A DNA stretch of 64,000 bases from Erythrobasidium yunnanense (GCA_001600175.1 BCJC01000007.1:434001-498000); one strand, 5' to 3'; positions 45,725-63,184 are shown, counted from the first letter of the stretch. Notes: a model not told the origin generated them from the letters alone. Program-made: numbers and translations.

Positions 45725-47006
45725 TGCAAAGATGGATTGTTATTGAACGTGCGGAAGTGCTGAGCTAGTAGTGGTGTCTGGCAGATTGCTCCGTGTGCTA
45801 TCGAGACTTGAAGATGTTTGAGCTAAAGAAGATTGTAGACGGGAGGACTAGAGAGAAGTGAGCCAAGGTATGAAGAGGTAGTAACGGTTCAAGCAGTAAC
45901 GCTGCAGCATGAAGTCTGTCATATTGTCAACCCTTTCTGCTGAAAGTCCTGGTCGGAACCCTTAGGTCTCAGTTGTTGGACTTAGATGGGCATCAGATGT
46001 CATTCAGCCTCCTGACAATGATAGACGGGAGTGCCTCAACGCCAGTGTGCGCTAAGGCCTGCTGAAGTATTACCTGTACCCGAGACAAGGTACAAACAAG
46101 TGCCGTAAAATAGGTGAGCAGGGCTGTCACGAATAAGGGGTTCAGTTGTGAAAGATTGACAAGCGAGACGGAGTGAGGTGGATATATGTGGAGTAGTGAT
46201 CTTGCGGATGTAATAAATTGCGGTTCTAGCGCTCGAGAGGTTTGGGTACGCCAATGCATACGCTTCGCTGTCACTAAAAGTCGGCACAGGTAATGGTTTG
46301 CACGTCTTAGGTCCAGGGTCAGGTAAGGACCTTACCCCTTATCCCCTGCTGGCCCTTCATGTCAAGCGGTTCCATTCGCTGCTGCTTTCCCAATCAGGCT
46401 TGCTCCACAGAAGAATTCAGTAGAGTGGAAGCAGAACATCGTAACGCCAGCCAATAGCAAATTGCCACAGCTCTTTCCAGTAAATCCCTGTGGAAAAGAG
46501 TTGGGGCAGAAAAGATCCGCAAGCCCAAAAAGGAAGCCGAATAGAACTGATGTTGCCTGATGACTAAGCATAGTTGGGCTTCACCTCACCTGGTGTGTGT
46601 TCGTCGTCTTCGTTGAGTTGCCTTTATTTCGCTAAATGCTGAAGTCGTTCTATCAATCTAGGCTCTTTTGGTGGCCGTGCTGCGTACCACTGTCGTCCAG
46701 CGTCTGCGCTAAGTGTACAGGATACTTGCACTAGCTGTCATCATGAGTGATGCGCCTGCTCTGCAGGTAGCCTTGCACTTTACTTGGAACCTGCTAGGGA
46801 TGATTCTCCCTGCCGGCTCCTACCTAACCCAGGCCATATTAGAGTTGCCCATCGTTTTTACAGAGGGCAGACTTGCGGCCGTAACGAGCATAGTCATGCT
46901 CCTCACATGAACAGAGGATCCGATGCAGCGGAATGCGAAAGCTGGGTCTCCAGGCCGGGTATGTGTTCTCGTCTTTCAAGACATTTTGGTCGCTATGCGA
47001 ACATCA
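45725..47006. other. 1.28 kb without a supported gene
   Basis: The stretch holds the promoter of the Zn2Cys6 gene and the 3' flank of NPR3. Two short frames exist: a minus ATG frame 46571-46362 (69 residues, hydrophobic with several cysteines) and a plus frame from about 46743 (55 residues, hydrophobic). Neither has recognisable homology, splice support or a neighbour that explains it. I treat both as unproven. Confidence 0.35.
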
Positions 47007-50000
47007 CTACGTCACGAAAGTGACTAGGTACGCCTCGAAGTCTTTGAGGACTGCTCTAACTGCCTTTCGCGTGAGACTTGCGCGGTAGAGAATTTCGTCT
47101 AGGTGATGGGTGCCGTCGAGATAAGGCAGCATACTGGAGAAGGGAAGCGAAAGTTACAAGAACACATCAGCACTACGAACAATACCAATCTAGCACGCCG
47201 ACTGACCGCTTGAACGTGCCTAGACTCGCAGTTCCAGCTTCTGCTGCCACCGCATCGAGCATTTCAGCCAACCACAACTCCTCCTCACTTGAAAGTTCCG
47301 ATGGGTTCTCGATGATGGAAGGAGCACCTAAAGCTGATAGGAAGGCACGTCTATTGAACGAGGTCTTGCGGTGACGGGTGCGCAACTCGGATTTCTGGGG
47401 ACGCGCTACGGATGAGCTCGATACGGCTGATATATATGGGTAGTTGTGCGGAAAGCTTCTTGGTAGTGGACTTCGAACATCGGCAGAGTGCGCAGCACCG
47501 TCCGAAGAGCCAGTCTCATCGAGGTTGGAGCCGGTCGAAGGCAAAGAAGCCGAATTGGACGACACGGTGATACTGCTGTCATTCTCACCATCTTTTCGGA
47601 TAGTGTTCCTGTTCTTGTTGTCGCCCGAGCCGACACTCGCATTTCGCTCTGTGACTTTTTCATCGTCTTCCTCTTCTTCAGTCGTAGCCGATGCATCAGA
47701 CGAGCCTCGACGCCGGTGTCGGGCTTCTTCTTTCTCGTACGCCAGTCGTTTCAGTTCCGGTGTCACGATGAGATTGAGGTATAGCTTGACTTGCGTCACT
47801 AGATCGTGCTGCAGTAGCCAGACCAGTGCATCGGTGAGAAGCGGTCGGCTGACACTGATTATTCGACAAAGGTCTTCAAAAGGTTGAGGAGATGATAAGA
47901 TGGCTAAGAGCGAGAGTAGGGGAGGTAGCTCGGGAAACTCTAGCTCGAACTCGCCAGACCGTTGGGCAATGCTAGGACATAAATGTTTCAGCCTGTAAAC
48001 GAGTCGCGGAAGAAGCAGACTTACAGTTTGGCTGACGAGGAGCGCGAAGTTTTGCATGGAATGTACAAGCACTTCAAGCTTACGGCATCGATCAAACGCG
48101 CTTTTCGCCAGTATATGAGATGCTCGGCTATCTCGATTATGCTTTGGCTATCGGTATCGAGTAATGTCTCGTACTCTGTGAATGTAAGCCTACGTGACGT
48201 AGCAGCTTAGCAGAGTCCGGTTGTGCAAAAGTATCAGGACTCACGTCGGGCTCATGAGCTCGAGGAATCTGGCAAGCAGATTATCCTCATCAACCTCCTT
48301 GAGCATTTCTTCAGGATCTTGTAAAGGTAGGAGAGTCTGCCAGGGAGCGATATCTAGGTGTCTGGCAGGGCCATCTAGCAAGCCCGCCGAGAGCCTGCTT
48401 GTCAATCTTGCGAGATCGAGTCTATTGCCATCGTAAGGCGGTGCGAGCTGTCTTTTCTGTAGTGTTGACGCGTGACGATCGTACGTAGAGCGCATAGAGA
48501 GCTGATTGCCATGATCACCATGCAGATGGGTATGCTGAAGTGCGCTTGTAGGAGAATGAGGACCTATCTCGTCAAACAATTCGGTATGCAGCAGGACTGA
48601 TAAATCGATATCGTCGTTCAAAGTGAGGTTCGCCAGTCCATCTGCCTTGAGCCCGTCATAGAGGGACGCGAGCTGTGCGCATAAAGAAGACTTGGTACGC
48701 AGGTTATGTATGTGCTCCTCTAGCGGGATGCCTGAATGTAACATGCCCATGTGAGTAAAGCCATAAGAATGCTTGCGACAAAGAGAAAGGGGCACACCGT
48801 TGTCGACGGCGCTATCTCGAAGTGATGCTATTTTGGCGACTTCTTCCGTCACATAAGCACTCCTTCTCTCTTCATACTTCAGGCCAGCCATCAAAGTGAC
48901 TACGACATCTCTATAGTAGACGCCCAGATGGCTCGACAGAGCTTGATCCGGAGGCACGTCTATGACTAGCATGACTGCCCATTTCTCCAGATCTGACTTC
49001 GGTACGAAAGTTGCGGGAGGAGCAGAGATTGAGTTGTACTGATGTTGAGATTGATAAGAGGAGTAGGACTGGGAAGGGTAGGACGAGTCCACGTTCGACG
49101 ACATAGCTAGACTGGGAGGAAGAGTCCGTCCACCTGATTTAGATGCGGAGGTTGCGCGAGACAGGAGATCGTTACCAGCAGAGGATGATGGGCCTGATGG
49201 TAGTGGAGTATGGAATGAAGAAGGGGAACGGCCGACCGACGAATCGCGAGAAGGTCGAAGATTGGAGGGGCGGTTAGGCACAGAATGCGATGTTCTTCTG
49301 GAAGCGGCAGCTGATGGAGGAGCTGACCTCCCTCGCTCGTCTGTGCCGGAAGCATCTGCCTTGCGTGTATACCTCTGGCGGGACCGAATGTGAAGCACTT
49401 CAGATCCGTCATCTTGGTCATCTTCCTCTCCTTCTCCACTCATGTCTGACAAGTCTGCCTCCTCTTCATCGGACGTAAAAGGCGAATCCAGCTCCTGCCC
49501 TATTGCTACGTTCCTATGTTTTCTTCTGACGTACTTGTGTCTACTGCGCGTATGAGTAGTCGGAGATAGAGCTGAGCGCTTGGATGAAGAAGCAGGATGT
49601 GCTATATAGGCTATGTGATTGATCACAAGCTCGAAGCGTTTATTGCATAATGCTTTGTCCGGACAAAGCAAAGCTGCCAAAGCGCCTGTATTCATGCCCA
49701 TGAAGGTATTGTAGTTATCCTTGTCGATCTGCAGCTTGGCGAAAGGATCATCATGGGCAGCGTCGTCCTGATCATCGTCCTCCGAGCTGCTCTCCGATGA
49801 TGCCTCTCCTCGTATGAACCTCGATCCGAACACATCTATCCCATCATCACTGTCTGAACTGCTTGATGAGCCTGCGCTTCTTGCTTGAGCATCCCTTACG
49901 CCTGATGATTTGCCATACTGAGGTCGCTGTAGTCGAGGAATCGCTTGCGCATTTGGCGGGTAGGCGAATACTATACGTGCGCCATCAGCAGAGGATGCTA

Positions 50001-50031
50001 CCAGCATGACAGCCAGCAAGGAAGAGGCCAT
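47007..50031 (-). CDS. NPR3: NPR3, subunit of the SEACIT/GATOR1 TORC1 inhibitor
   Basis: GATOR1 is a GAP for the Rag/Gtr GTPases and turns down TORC1 when amino acids are scarce. The minus-strand start at 50031 gives SLLAVMLVASSADGARIVFA, the family N-terminus (beta strands of the longin-like domain). A long acidic and Ser-rich insertion follows, then FELVINHIAYIAHP, SDLEKWAVMLVIDVPPDQAL and YYRDVVVTLMAGLKYEE. The C-terminal winged-helix parts are YETLLDTDSQSIIEIAEHL, ISVSRPLLTDALVWLLQHD and, in a last exon after a donor inside FKR, MLPYLDGTHHLDEILYR and AVRAVLKDFEAYLVTFV. Ends at 47007. At about 940 residues it is longer than average because of disordered insertions. Confidence 0.92.
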
Positions 50032-50342
50032 TTTGCGCGACAAACACGAGTAGCCGCTACCGATATCAGATTGGATCCAGGACAAAAGCCAGAGCAGAAG
50101 ATCATAGGCATAGGAGGGTCATCATAGGTGGTATATCTTCGTGTTCATCGTTGTCTCGCTGTTGTTGTGCTACGTTTGTCAGCTAGAATATTCCATAATT
50201 TGGACCTTACTCGTGGCGGTATCAAGCGTCAGCATCATCGCTTGTCTCTCTCTTTCTTTCAAGGCAAAGTGTTGAATTGGATTTCAAGACTTTGTTAAGG
50301 ACACCTTTACAACACCTTATAACACTCTCACAGGCGACATAA
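50032..50342. promoter_or_regulatory. Divergent promoter of NPR3 and CDC48
   Basis: About 310 bases between two divergent ATGs. A CT-rich tract lies at about 50240-50262 on the CDC48 side. No coding frame. Confidence 0.4.
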
Positions 50343-53289
<2,947 letters not shown>

Positions 53290-53610
53290 GCACGTCTTCA
53301 GAGGGATTTCCCCACCCTCAAGTAGCACGCAGGTGTGCCCACCAAACGACAAGAGCAAAAGTTTTCATGTAGTTTCTGTGTAGAATCAATTCAACGGTGC
53401 AATTGCTATAGACAAGGTCAAACAGCTTCGAGTGAGATTGTGCATCATCTTGCTCGCTTGCTCGTCTATTTACAACAACACATCTTCACTGAGTGTCCGT
53501 CTCTATCTGCAGCTAATTCTATGCATGAACAGCGTGCCTCTAATGTAGAACGACCCGTGTGCTTATTCTTTTTCACTTCACACTCCTCACACCGGGCGAT
53601 CCTGAGACGT
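53290..53610. other. Convergent spacer between CDC48 and the 5-phosphatase
   Basis: About 320 bases holding the 3' flanks of both genes. No coding frame or repeat is supported. Confidence 0.35.
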
Positions 53611-56600
53611 TTAAAAGTAATATCGCTTAGCCTTTTCCATCAGCTTTCCTTCCTTTTCACTCCAACCCGCTTCTGCCTGCTGCCAGATCTGTCCGCGAGA
53701 CTCTGAGTTCATCTTCTTTATGCGGACTTGGAACAGACCAGTAATAGGCTTATGGTCACTCGGGTTGGCCGGCCAAGAACGGTATTCCAGCGGCTTGACT
53801 TTATTTGTGCTCTCTGATGCTTTCTTTGTATCTTCCGATGTGGAGGGTCCACCCGGGGACGAGCGATACATAATGCGGTCGCACCAAGCTGGTATCCGCT
53901 CCTTCTCAGACGAGTCGTACTCGTTCGTTCCAGGGTCAAACTTATAGGTAGGAGGGAAGGTAATTTGAGCTTCGCGGAAGCTGCGTAGCCTAAAAGTCTG
54001 ATTTGTACTGAGCTCCTTGAGTAGCTGATCGTGCTCAAGCAGAAGGGGCAAATTGTTGGACCGGATATTTGCTTTGACTATACTCCTCGTGAGGTCAATC
54101 CGATAATTGAGATCACCGCTATAGGGGAAAGCTCAGCACAGAATTTAAGCTTCATCTTCGTCTGGACTTACGATAAAAAGCAGACCTCATGCTCGAAGAC
54201 AGTCTGGCCTATTCCGCCGATATACACTCCAGGGACAGCTGAAGAAGGTTGGAGGAAGGCAGACTTGTTCTCCAATATATCGATAAGATCTTTGTTGCGT
54301 TGCCTCTTCGCTCTTTGTCCAGCCTGATAATAACGACATCAGCTTTTGGTTCGGCGATGAAAAGAAACCTTCTTACAGCAAGATGGCAGTTCATGAAGCA
54401 GATGGAGCTGTCGTCAATCACCAAGCGGGCACATATTGCGCCCTTGTTCCCATACCGCCCTCCCATGCCTGTCTTGACTGTAACACGGGCAAGATCGCTC
54501 AAGTTGGGTTTCTCGGAATTGCGTACGAAGATACAAGTAAACAGCTGCCATCGGACTGATCAACAATGCGGCAACGACCAAAGGAAAGATACTTACCCCG
54601 ACTAGGCTTTCAGCATGCACGACCGAGTATGGTACTGATGCAGGCATGGCTGTGCGAACGGCTTGGACAAGCCGATCGTGCCATCTCATATATTGATGCG
54701 AGACTTGATCTTGGAACATGTGATCTACTTTCTTCTTGCCGAGAAGTATTGATTCTGTGGCATATAATCAGCATACGTACGGCTGGTAGATTGCGTGCAC
54801 CTACTGGCAGTCAGCTTCTTGTCTTCTAGATCGACGACTTCCTGGAAGCCAAAGACGAGGATCTCTGGCGGTTCTGCATTGGTCACAGCACTGTTCATAC
54901 TCGATGAAATCGCATTCTGCAGAAAGTCGATATTGACAGCATCGCCTTGAAGATCGGTAGGCTTGCATGAATCGATGTTCCAGGAAAGTATGTGTACTTT
55001 GATATCTCGATAGGTGCTGAACTCCGCTTCTCTGTTGAGCATATATTGCTCTTGCCAATCTATCTTCAGCAGACCATCCCAGAAAACGATGCTTTCTCGG
55101 CCGTATGCTGCGACATGTACTTTATCGAGCTGTATTACATATGTCAGTCACCTATACTGTATCTGTATAATAGAAAGGACCTTACAGTATGTATCGAGTT
55201 GAGATCCACTTGGAAACCCAAGATAGGCTCATCTAGGGCTTTCCAGGCCTTCAAGACCGTCCAAGGCGTGGTTGACAGATCATAAACCAAAGTGACGCCT
55301 TCCCGATTACCAACCCATAGATAGTCAAGAACACTTGTCATGGCAGTGATACCCATTGGTAGGATTTTGGCAACTGATAGGCAAGTAAGGGTAGTGATGT
55401 CCCATGTCGAGACTTGTCCCGTATCGTGGCCTAGGAGAACTTGGCCAGGCTTGCTAGAGAAGGTGGCGAAAGCAGTCACAGCTCCTACTAGCCCTGCACA
55501 CTCTGGTGTGTAAAGCGGGCGAGCAGTCACAGTGAATGCTGCATCGCTGGTGATATCGTGTACTTTGACAGCAGGTGATCTTGATGCCGTCATAGTTGCT
55601 GACGAATGTAAGGATGGATGATTGTGCTGCCGATGCGGTCCAGAGCTGGTCCATAGATACCTTCCTGAGGCTGCCGCAAAGCACTGCTTATCGCTTAAGC
55701 GCTGTGTGCGAGGGGTATGTGAGAGTCGGGGCGAGTCGTTAGGATTGTCGGTATTCTGCCATGTCTGGACTTTTCCCGCTTCACAGATCGTAGTGACCTG
55801 GTTATCCGACATCCGCAGAATATTCGTTATAGGGTGAGAATGCGCATTTGTCCTGCTTTCTATGATTGTCGCGTTAAGGATATCTATCTCGTAGAGATTA
55901 CCTTCCTTCGTACCAACCCAAACCACGCTACCACCTCGAGAAGCGATTAATCCTTCCGGATAGACGAACGCTACAGCAGTAATCTTGCTTTCTCCAGGAA
56001 GCGAGATGACGGAGGTGTTTTCGCCGGTATAGGTATCCCATATTCTGACGTGCGAACTAGTAGTGACTGCATATCTTCCACAAATCGCGCAATCATATGC
56101 TGGACCTCGCAAGCGAATCTTCCGTTCAGGAGATATCTGTGGAGGACGATGATTTGCGAAAGTCGCATCTGGCATTTCTGAAGTCCGCTTTCCTGGTCCA
56201 GCATCCGCTTCCTCGTCCACTTCATCATCGGATTCTGAATCTAGCAGATTTGGGGTGCTGGTCCCGCTCGTTCCGGAAGTATCGGCAGCTGCAGCTCTCA
56301 ATGTTGCTTTCTCACCAGAAGGTATAGTCCGCGTCGGAGGTGGAGGAGGTTTGTACATCTTGCCATCTTCAGCTTCGAGAAGATCCAGTGCCACAGTACC
56401 ATGCCGGCGCGGAGGAGCTTGCGGCGGGGAGGAAGTACTTTGAGCAGTTGAGATAGTCCTCGCTGTCGGGCTTGCCAGTGTAGAAGCTCGCGGTCGCCTA
56501 TATACTGGCTGTACCGGAGAGCGCGGTACTCTTACGCCAAGATTCGATGAAGGCGGACTTGAGACTGGCGAAGAGGATGGCGAAGAGGGTACAGGAGGTG

Positions 56601-57719
56601 GAAGTCGAGCAAGAAGGGCATCTGAGGCGCCGTCAGAAGATTGGCGCACCGGCAATTGGGGTGGACCTGGGACGGCGGGCGGCGCTGAGCGAGGAGGCAA
56701 GGGAGGAACAGGAGTAGGAAGCGACGAGGATGGTGTGGTTGGCTCAGGAGAGAATGCAAAAGTAGATCTGCGAGGAGAGGGAGAGATTGGAATAGGCCTC
56801 AGGATGCTCGATGAGGCGTTTGCAGAGGTTGGCGAAGGTGATTGTATAAGTAGTGCAGGCTTAAGGCTGTTCGGTGATGGCGGCGCTGCGGTCGAAAGCT
56901 TAGCAGAAACCGTAAATCAAGCTGTTTCAACTTACCAGGGCGCAAGTCTAGCCTTACATCTGACATCGGATCAGGAACCATGCCCTCTAGGACTCTGGAT
57001 ACATCCGTCCTTCCTTGGCGAGATGCAGGTCGCGAGACCGAAAGAGTCGAAGGCGAGGCCGATCTAATAGGCGATTGTCCACCAAACTTGCTCGCAAGGC
57101 CAGCTACTCCGAGCAGACTATCCTCTTCAGGTCCTTTAGCAGGACTACTGCTATTAGTCGTTGCTTTCGTTGCCAGATATACAGTCGGCGAAGGTGAGCG
57201 CGAGATGTGACGGGGCGTAGGCACCGGAGGCGGTGATCTACTGCGCTTCCTTGCAGGACTGGTAGGAAGTACTGGAAGTTGCGATGGACCAGATATACCA
57301 AGCGGAGCTGGCCGACTTGCCAAAGGTATAGGAGGAGGCCCTATCGCTATGTCATGTTCCTTCGCACGTGGTTGTAGGGGTGCAGGAAAGGATAGCGAAG
57401 AAGCACTTCCAGAACGTTGGATAGCTTCTGATACTGGAGTTGAGCCATTTGTGCTGGAATTCGCAGTCGGTGATGCATCGCTTAGTACGATTGACGATGC
57501 CGAACTTGAAGGCTGCGATGTAGCGCGCTTGAATACCAGAGGCTTCGCAGGTTTAGGAGGTACGACAGAACTATTGGTCTTCGCTGTTGCGCCCCGCTGC
57601 TCGTCCGTCTTGCTATCTCCTGCGGACAGCTGCTCGAAGCGCGACTTTAACGAGCTGAACGAAGTAGGACCAGCGTCTTCATCGTTGATGTTATTATTGT
57701 TTGCAGTAGAGTCAGTCAT
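53611..57719 (-). CDS. Inositol polyphosphate 5-phosphatase with N-terminal WD40-like propeller
   Basis: The minus-strand gene starts at 57719 (MTDSTANNNNINDED). The first about 430 residues are disordered and rich in Pro and Ser, crossing an intron near 56930-56790. A WD40-like propeller follows (VRIWDTYTGENTSVISL, GSVVWVGTKEGNLYEIDI, GQVSTWDITTLTCL, LDYLWVGNREGVTLVYDL). The catalytic domain has the 5-phosphatase motifs: HILSWNIDSCKP, LVFGFQEVVDLEDKK, NKGAICARL, FLSGDLNYRI, PAWCDRIMYR and NPSDHKPITGLFQV. Such enzymes remove the 5-phosphate of PI(4,5)P2 and related inositides. WD40-linked 5-phosphatases occur in fungi and plants. The active-site set appears complete. It ends at 53611 with KAKRYYF. 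No Sac1 domain is present, so it is not a synaptojanin. Confidence 0.9.
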
Positions 57720-57921
57720 TATGCCGCAGAATCATGCTTGTCGTCCGCTAAAAGTCGATGATGCGCTCAAAAGCAGAGCATGAATGAAAGGACATCACAT
57801 TGCAGACCTGCTTATCAACTTGCAAATCTAAAATATTGCCTACAACATATTTCGATACTCGGCTGCTGTACCTATAACATCGCTCTCTGACGTCCCAAAG
57901 GGAGTACGAGCTGGACCCAAG

Positions 57922-60031
57922 TTACTCGCGCTGTCGCTTGTTTCTCCCTTGATCGTCCCTCGTATCCAATCCATGTTTCTTCGCGCCCTTCTTCGCCTCG
58001 TCCAAGAACGCATTGACACCGAATGGATCTGCGCTTGTTCCCGCTGCTGTGTCTTTCTCGAACTGGACCGGTCCATCTCTGACCTGCTGCAAGTCTGATC
58101 CTTCGAATTTACCTTGTCCAAGACCGAATCTGTCGTTCTTCATACTACTTTCAATACCCTCTGCTGTGCCTGCTAAGCCCTCATCGTCGTCACCTAGACC
58201 CGATGTCCGCTTATAGATTGCCGCAGCGGCAGAAGCTCCACTGAACAGCGGCCTGTCGTACAGGTTGTACGTATCATCATCGCCAAACGAGCCAGAGAGC
58301 TGTTCCTGGTTGAACAGCCGAGAGTCCATCATTGATTCTTTCGACATCGTAGGCTTCGCTAGGCCTAAAGCGACCTTCTCGGAAATATCTCGGTTCTGTG
58401 CGCGTGCGAGTACCTTTGCGCGAGTTTCGGTACCCATGTTCGACATTCGAAGTTCGCGCTCCCGTTCTTGACGGCGCTCACGACGCATGATATCTCTCTC
58501 CCGGGCTGCTTTACGCTCTTCTTCAGTCTCGCCTTGATCCTCATCCTCTTCATCATCGTCGCTGCGAGTAGGTGTGTCGTCTCCTGCTCCTCCTCGGCCA
58601 ATAGCGACTCGCTCATCTTCGTCGTCCGAGCCATACGCAACAGAAGCCTGGCCCGGAGCGCCTGAGATTCTTGATGAGCCAGCAGTAGTAGAAGGAGCAG
58701 CGATGCCTGATCGTTCGTCTCGAGCGCGCTGAGCAAGCATGCGCAGATGTTCTTCTTTGTCTTCTTTCTGCTTCTCGGCGATGCGCTGTTGGAGCTGAGA
58801 GCGCTGCCTAACTTCTTCACGAGCATGCCTGTCGGCGATATAGAGTGATTCTGCAAAAGTCGCAAACTTGTCGTTGATGTGGATCTGCGGGAATAGCAAG
58901 CGAGACAGATTAGTATATATCAGATGAGGAGTATGAGGAGGGGAGGACATACATCCTGAAGACCACGTCCATCTGCTGCCAAACGCTTGTCCAGCGGAAT
59001 CGTATAACCTTTATTGTTCTTCCAGTTAGAGACACAAGGCGGGATCATCCAATCCTTCTGATCCTGCGCCGTGACTTTTCTCGGCGGGCTTCTCATAATA
59101 GGTGCAGGAGGTGAAGGAGGGCCCCTTGGGATCTTCTTAGCCTTGAATTTCGGTGGTGCGAGCGGGTCTTCCACTACATCGACCATTTTGATGATTCTCT
59201 GCTTTGAGCCATCTCCGCTATTCATACCACCTGCTCCTGGTGTATATCTCACGTATGATGTACCTGCTTGTGTAGAGGGAACATTCTTAGGGTTTGCAGC
59301 TTTGATTTTCCCATTGATGAGCTTTTCCAAGGCAGCTTGTGTCCGTGCGGCAGTAGTCGCTACTTCGTCCTCTGAAGGCTTCTCCATCTCGGCATTCGTG
59401 ACGTCTGTGCGATGTGCCAAGGGAACGAGATCCTTGAAGGTGGATTGCACAGTCCGGCCTTCACGATGACCCTGCTGGGCGATAGCGTCGCTGGGAAGCG
59501 AGGACGCCAGATTAGCCTAGTACTGTATGCGATATGTGTATATACTCACTACTTGATTTTGCCATCCTTGTCGACTTGGAGAGCGAGGGTGTTTGAGTTT
59601 GTCTGCGAAACCAAGCCTCAGCGGATCTGGCTTTGAATCCAAGCAAGGTATAAGCTTACCACTCTCTTTCTGCCCAAGTCTAGAGGGTACTGAGCTCTAT
59701 GGATCTCCGGGCTGCGAGCGTACAGCAACATTTCAGCCAGCTTTTCTCGAGCAATTCCTCCCAAGTCTTGGTTCGCTCACAATGCTCCTCCATCAGCATA
59801 GTCTGCCTTGTCCTTGGGCATCCATCCTTTCCTCTTTCCATACGCTGGGATCCTGCTACCTCCATTGGGACCAACGAGGCTGAGCTGGGTCGCCGACTTT
59901 GCAGCTTGCGTTGTAGTATTTTGCGATGTCAAAGCGCGCGATGTCCCGTTACTCTGCGTATGCTGGATGGATGAAGGCGCTTCTTCAGCGTGCACTGGCG
60001 CTGGAAGCAGCGAGGATAGCATGGTAGCCAT
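57922..60031 (-). CDS. PRP45: SNW/SKIP spliceosome protein (Prp45)
   Basis: Component of the activated spliceosome, also a transcription co-regulator in other eukaryotes. The minus-strand start at 60031 gives MATMLSSLLPAPVH; the frame upstream is open but without conservation. A family block crosses the first introns: PAYGKRKGWMPKD, FPEIHRAQYPLDLGRKR and TLALQVDKDGKIKYDAIA. The SNW core then has MIPPCVSNWKNNKGYTIPLD, with the signature SNWKN, KRLAADGRGLQDV and HINDKFATFAESLYIADRHA. The C-terminal part is helical and charged (REELRQRSQ-type, EREHRERERELRMSN-like) and carries GLAKPTMSKESMMDSRLFNQ, YDRPLFSGASAAAAIY. Ends with GRNKRQRE at 57922. All SNW hallmarks are present. Confidence 0.94.
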
Positions 60032-60162
60032 GACTGGTGGATAGTCGGGATGCAAGAACAGTAGTGGCAAGGCACACAGATATCAAGGAAATAGAGTGTA
60101 GCAATACAGTCTAGAATAGCATAGTGAACGATAATGTAGCATACAGATACTGTTGAGCCTCC

Positions 60163-61243
<1,081 letters not shown>

Positions 61244-61618
61244 GATCGAAGTAGGTATATGGTCAATGTAGTAGCAGTGTCGTCTTGTAGGACCTCCTGA
61301 TGTTCCAACTAAAAGTCTTGAAATTGTTGGATCAGTCGCAAGGGCAAGCTACAGCCTCGAGAAGGGCAATCCCAGCCATCCGACAATTCGGGAAGGGCAG
61401 CATGCAGAAGCAATATAGCATGCACCATAGTACATCATAGAGAATTAGTGTAATGCTCATTGCCATTATCAATTCAGCTTGCGCACTCAAGTCTAGTCAG
61501 AGGATGTTCCTGATGACCCGTCGCGTTTGCAGGATTTTCCATATTGTCGTAACGGCGCTAACGACTTGCTACACTTGTACAGCATCTCTCTCTCTCTCAT
61601 CTCCTTCACTTAACTCGA
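61244..61618. other. Spacer between Rab6-like gene and RPT3
   Basis: About 375 bases with a TC repeat (about 61580-61600) and 3' flank of RPT3 plus the upstream region of the Rab gene. No coding frame supported. Confidence 0.3.
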
Positions 61619-63184
61619 CTACCTGTAGAACTCTAGCGTCTCATCCGTCCTCTTGACCGTCTGTTTCCACGCCGCCTCAAAGTCCACGGGTAGTATGACA
61701 TATCTATTTCTTCTGACAGCTTCCAAGCCCGCAGTTTGACAGATACTTGAAATCTCCGCTGCTGATAGCTTATCGGGTCGAGAAACATAGTCTTCGAGAT
61801 CTACGTCGTTCGATAATGACATCTTGGATGTGATCGTCGTGAATATCAATCGCTTCTCACGGCGGGAAGGGAGGGGAAACTCGATCTTGCGGTCTAAACG
61901 ACCGGGTCGTAAGAGAGCAGGATCGAGCGTGTCTTGTCGGTTGGTAGCCATGATGACCTGGACATCGCACCGTAAATCAGTGATTGTGGAAATATCAATT
62001 ATATACCGCAGACACACCTTAACGTTACTACCCTGATCGAAACCATCCATCTGATTGAGCAGTTCCAGTAAAATACGCTGCACCTCTCTATCCGCTCCCG
62101 TCTGCGCATCGAATCTCTTCGTAGCGATCGCATCCACTTCATCAATAAAGATGATAGCAGGCGCATTCTCCCTCGCTAAGCGGAAAACATCGCGAACCAT
62201 TCGGGGTCCTTCTCCAAGGTACTTCTGTACGAACTCAGAGCCTACGACGCGGATGAAAGAGGCGGTGGTGTGGTGCGCTACTGCTTTCACCAACATAGTC
62301 TTGCCTGTGCCTGTTCCATCGACTTATATGTGAGCTAGGTGACGCGTCCGGTTTGAAAGGTTGGATGACTTGCCTGGAGGACCGTAGAGCAGAACTCCAC
62401 GCGGTGGATCAATACCTATCTGGCGGTAGAGATCGAACTGTGTAAGAGGGAGCTCTACTGCTTCTCTGATTTCCTGCTTTTGCTGATCCAGTCCTCCGAT
62501 ATCAGAGTATTTTACGTCTGGTCTCTCGTCATGTCCGAGGCTGCACAGATCCATAAGAGATTAGTAAGAAGATGAAGTGGAATTGTAGTGAAGATTACGC
62601 ACACGCTAATGGATGAATCGGCTTCAGGAGGGAGGACGTCTACTAGGGAGTTTGAGTGTCTGTACAGCGCCACGCTAGATGATGGTTTGAGGAGTTCTCT
62701 ATCGATAGTCGATAGTATTCTGACTACATAGTTGCTTCCCGTCGTTGAGCCCACTATGCCCGTATGCTGATCGATAGGCTCCAAGAACTGTCCTATGACG
62801 AGTGGGACAGACTGGATGCGTTTGACTTCTTCCTGTGCTCGTAGTAGTTCTCTCTTCAGGTTCTTCTGCTCATCCTTGATGTACTCTTCCTGCAGGTTTA
62901 GGAACTCCAGATGGCGTTGTAGCTTCTTGTGCTTGATGAATAGATCCTCTTCTGCCAACACTGAACGCGCTAGACTCGCTTTATCTGCTAATTCATGCGT
63001 AGTAGGCGTCTGTAAACGCCATTGAAATGTCTCAGCTCGATGTGTCCTCGCCCTCGCTCCTCGTCATCCTTTCAACACTTTCGAGACTCTGGCCTTGATT
63101 TGAAAGCCAGAATACTGATAGATAAAACTAAACACTCACCTCTCTCCCTGCTGGTACGGCTGATGTTATCCCAATGTCCTCCAT
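61619..63184 (-). CDS. RPT3: 26S proteasome regulatory ATPase RPT3
   Basis: One of six AAA ATPases of the 19S base. Minus-strand start at 63184 ([13 protein letters not shown]); the first intron's acceptor is ambiguous, so a few N-terminal residues are uncertain. The coiled-coil reads [20 protein letters not shown] and [20 protein letters not shown], followed by the RPT3-specific [20 protein letters not shown]. The AAA part has [32 protein letters not shown] then [57 protein letters not shown] and a C-terminal [11 protein letters not shown]3 normally ends in a HbYX motif (Hb-Y-X); FYR fits. Six or seven introns. Confidence 0.94.
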
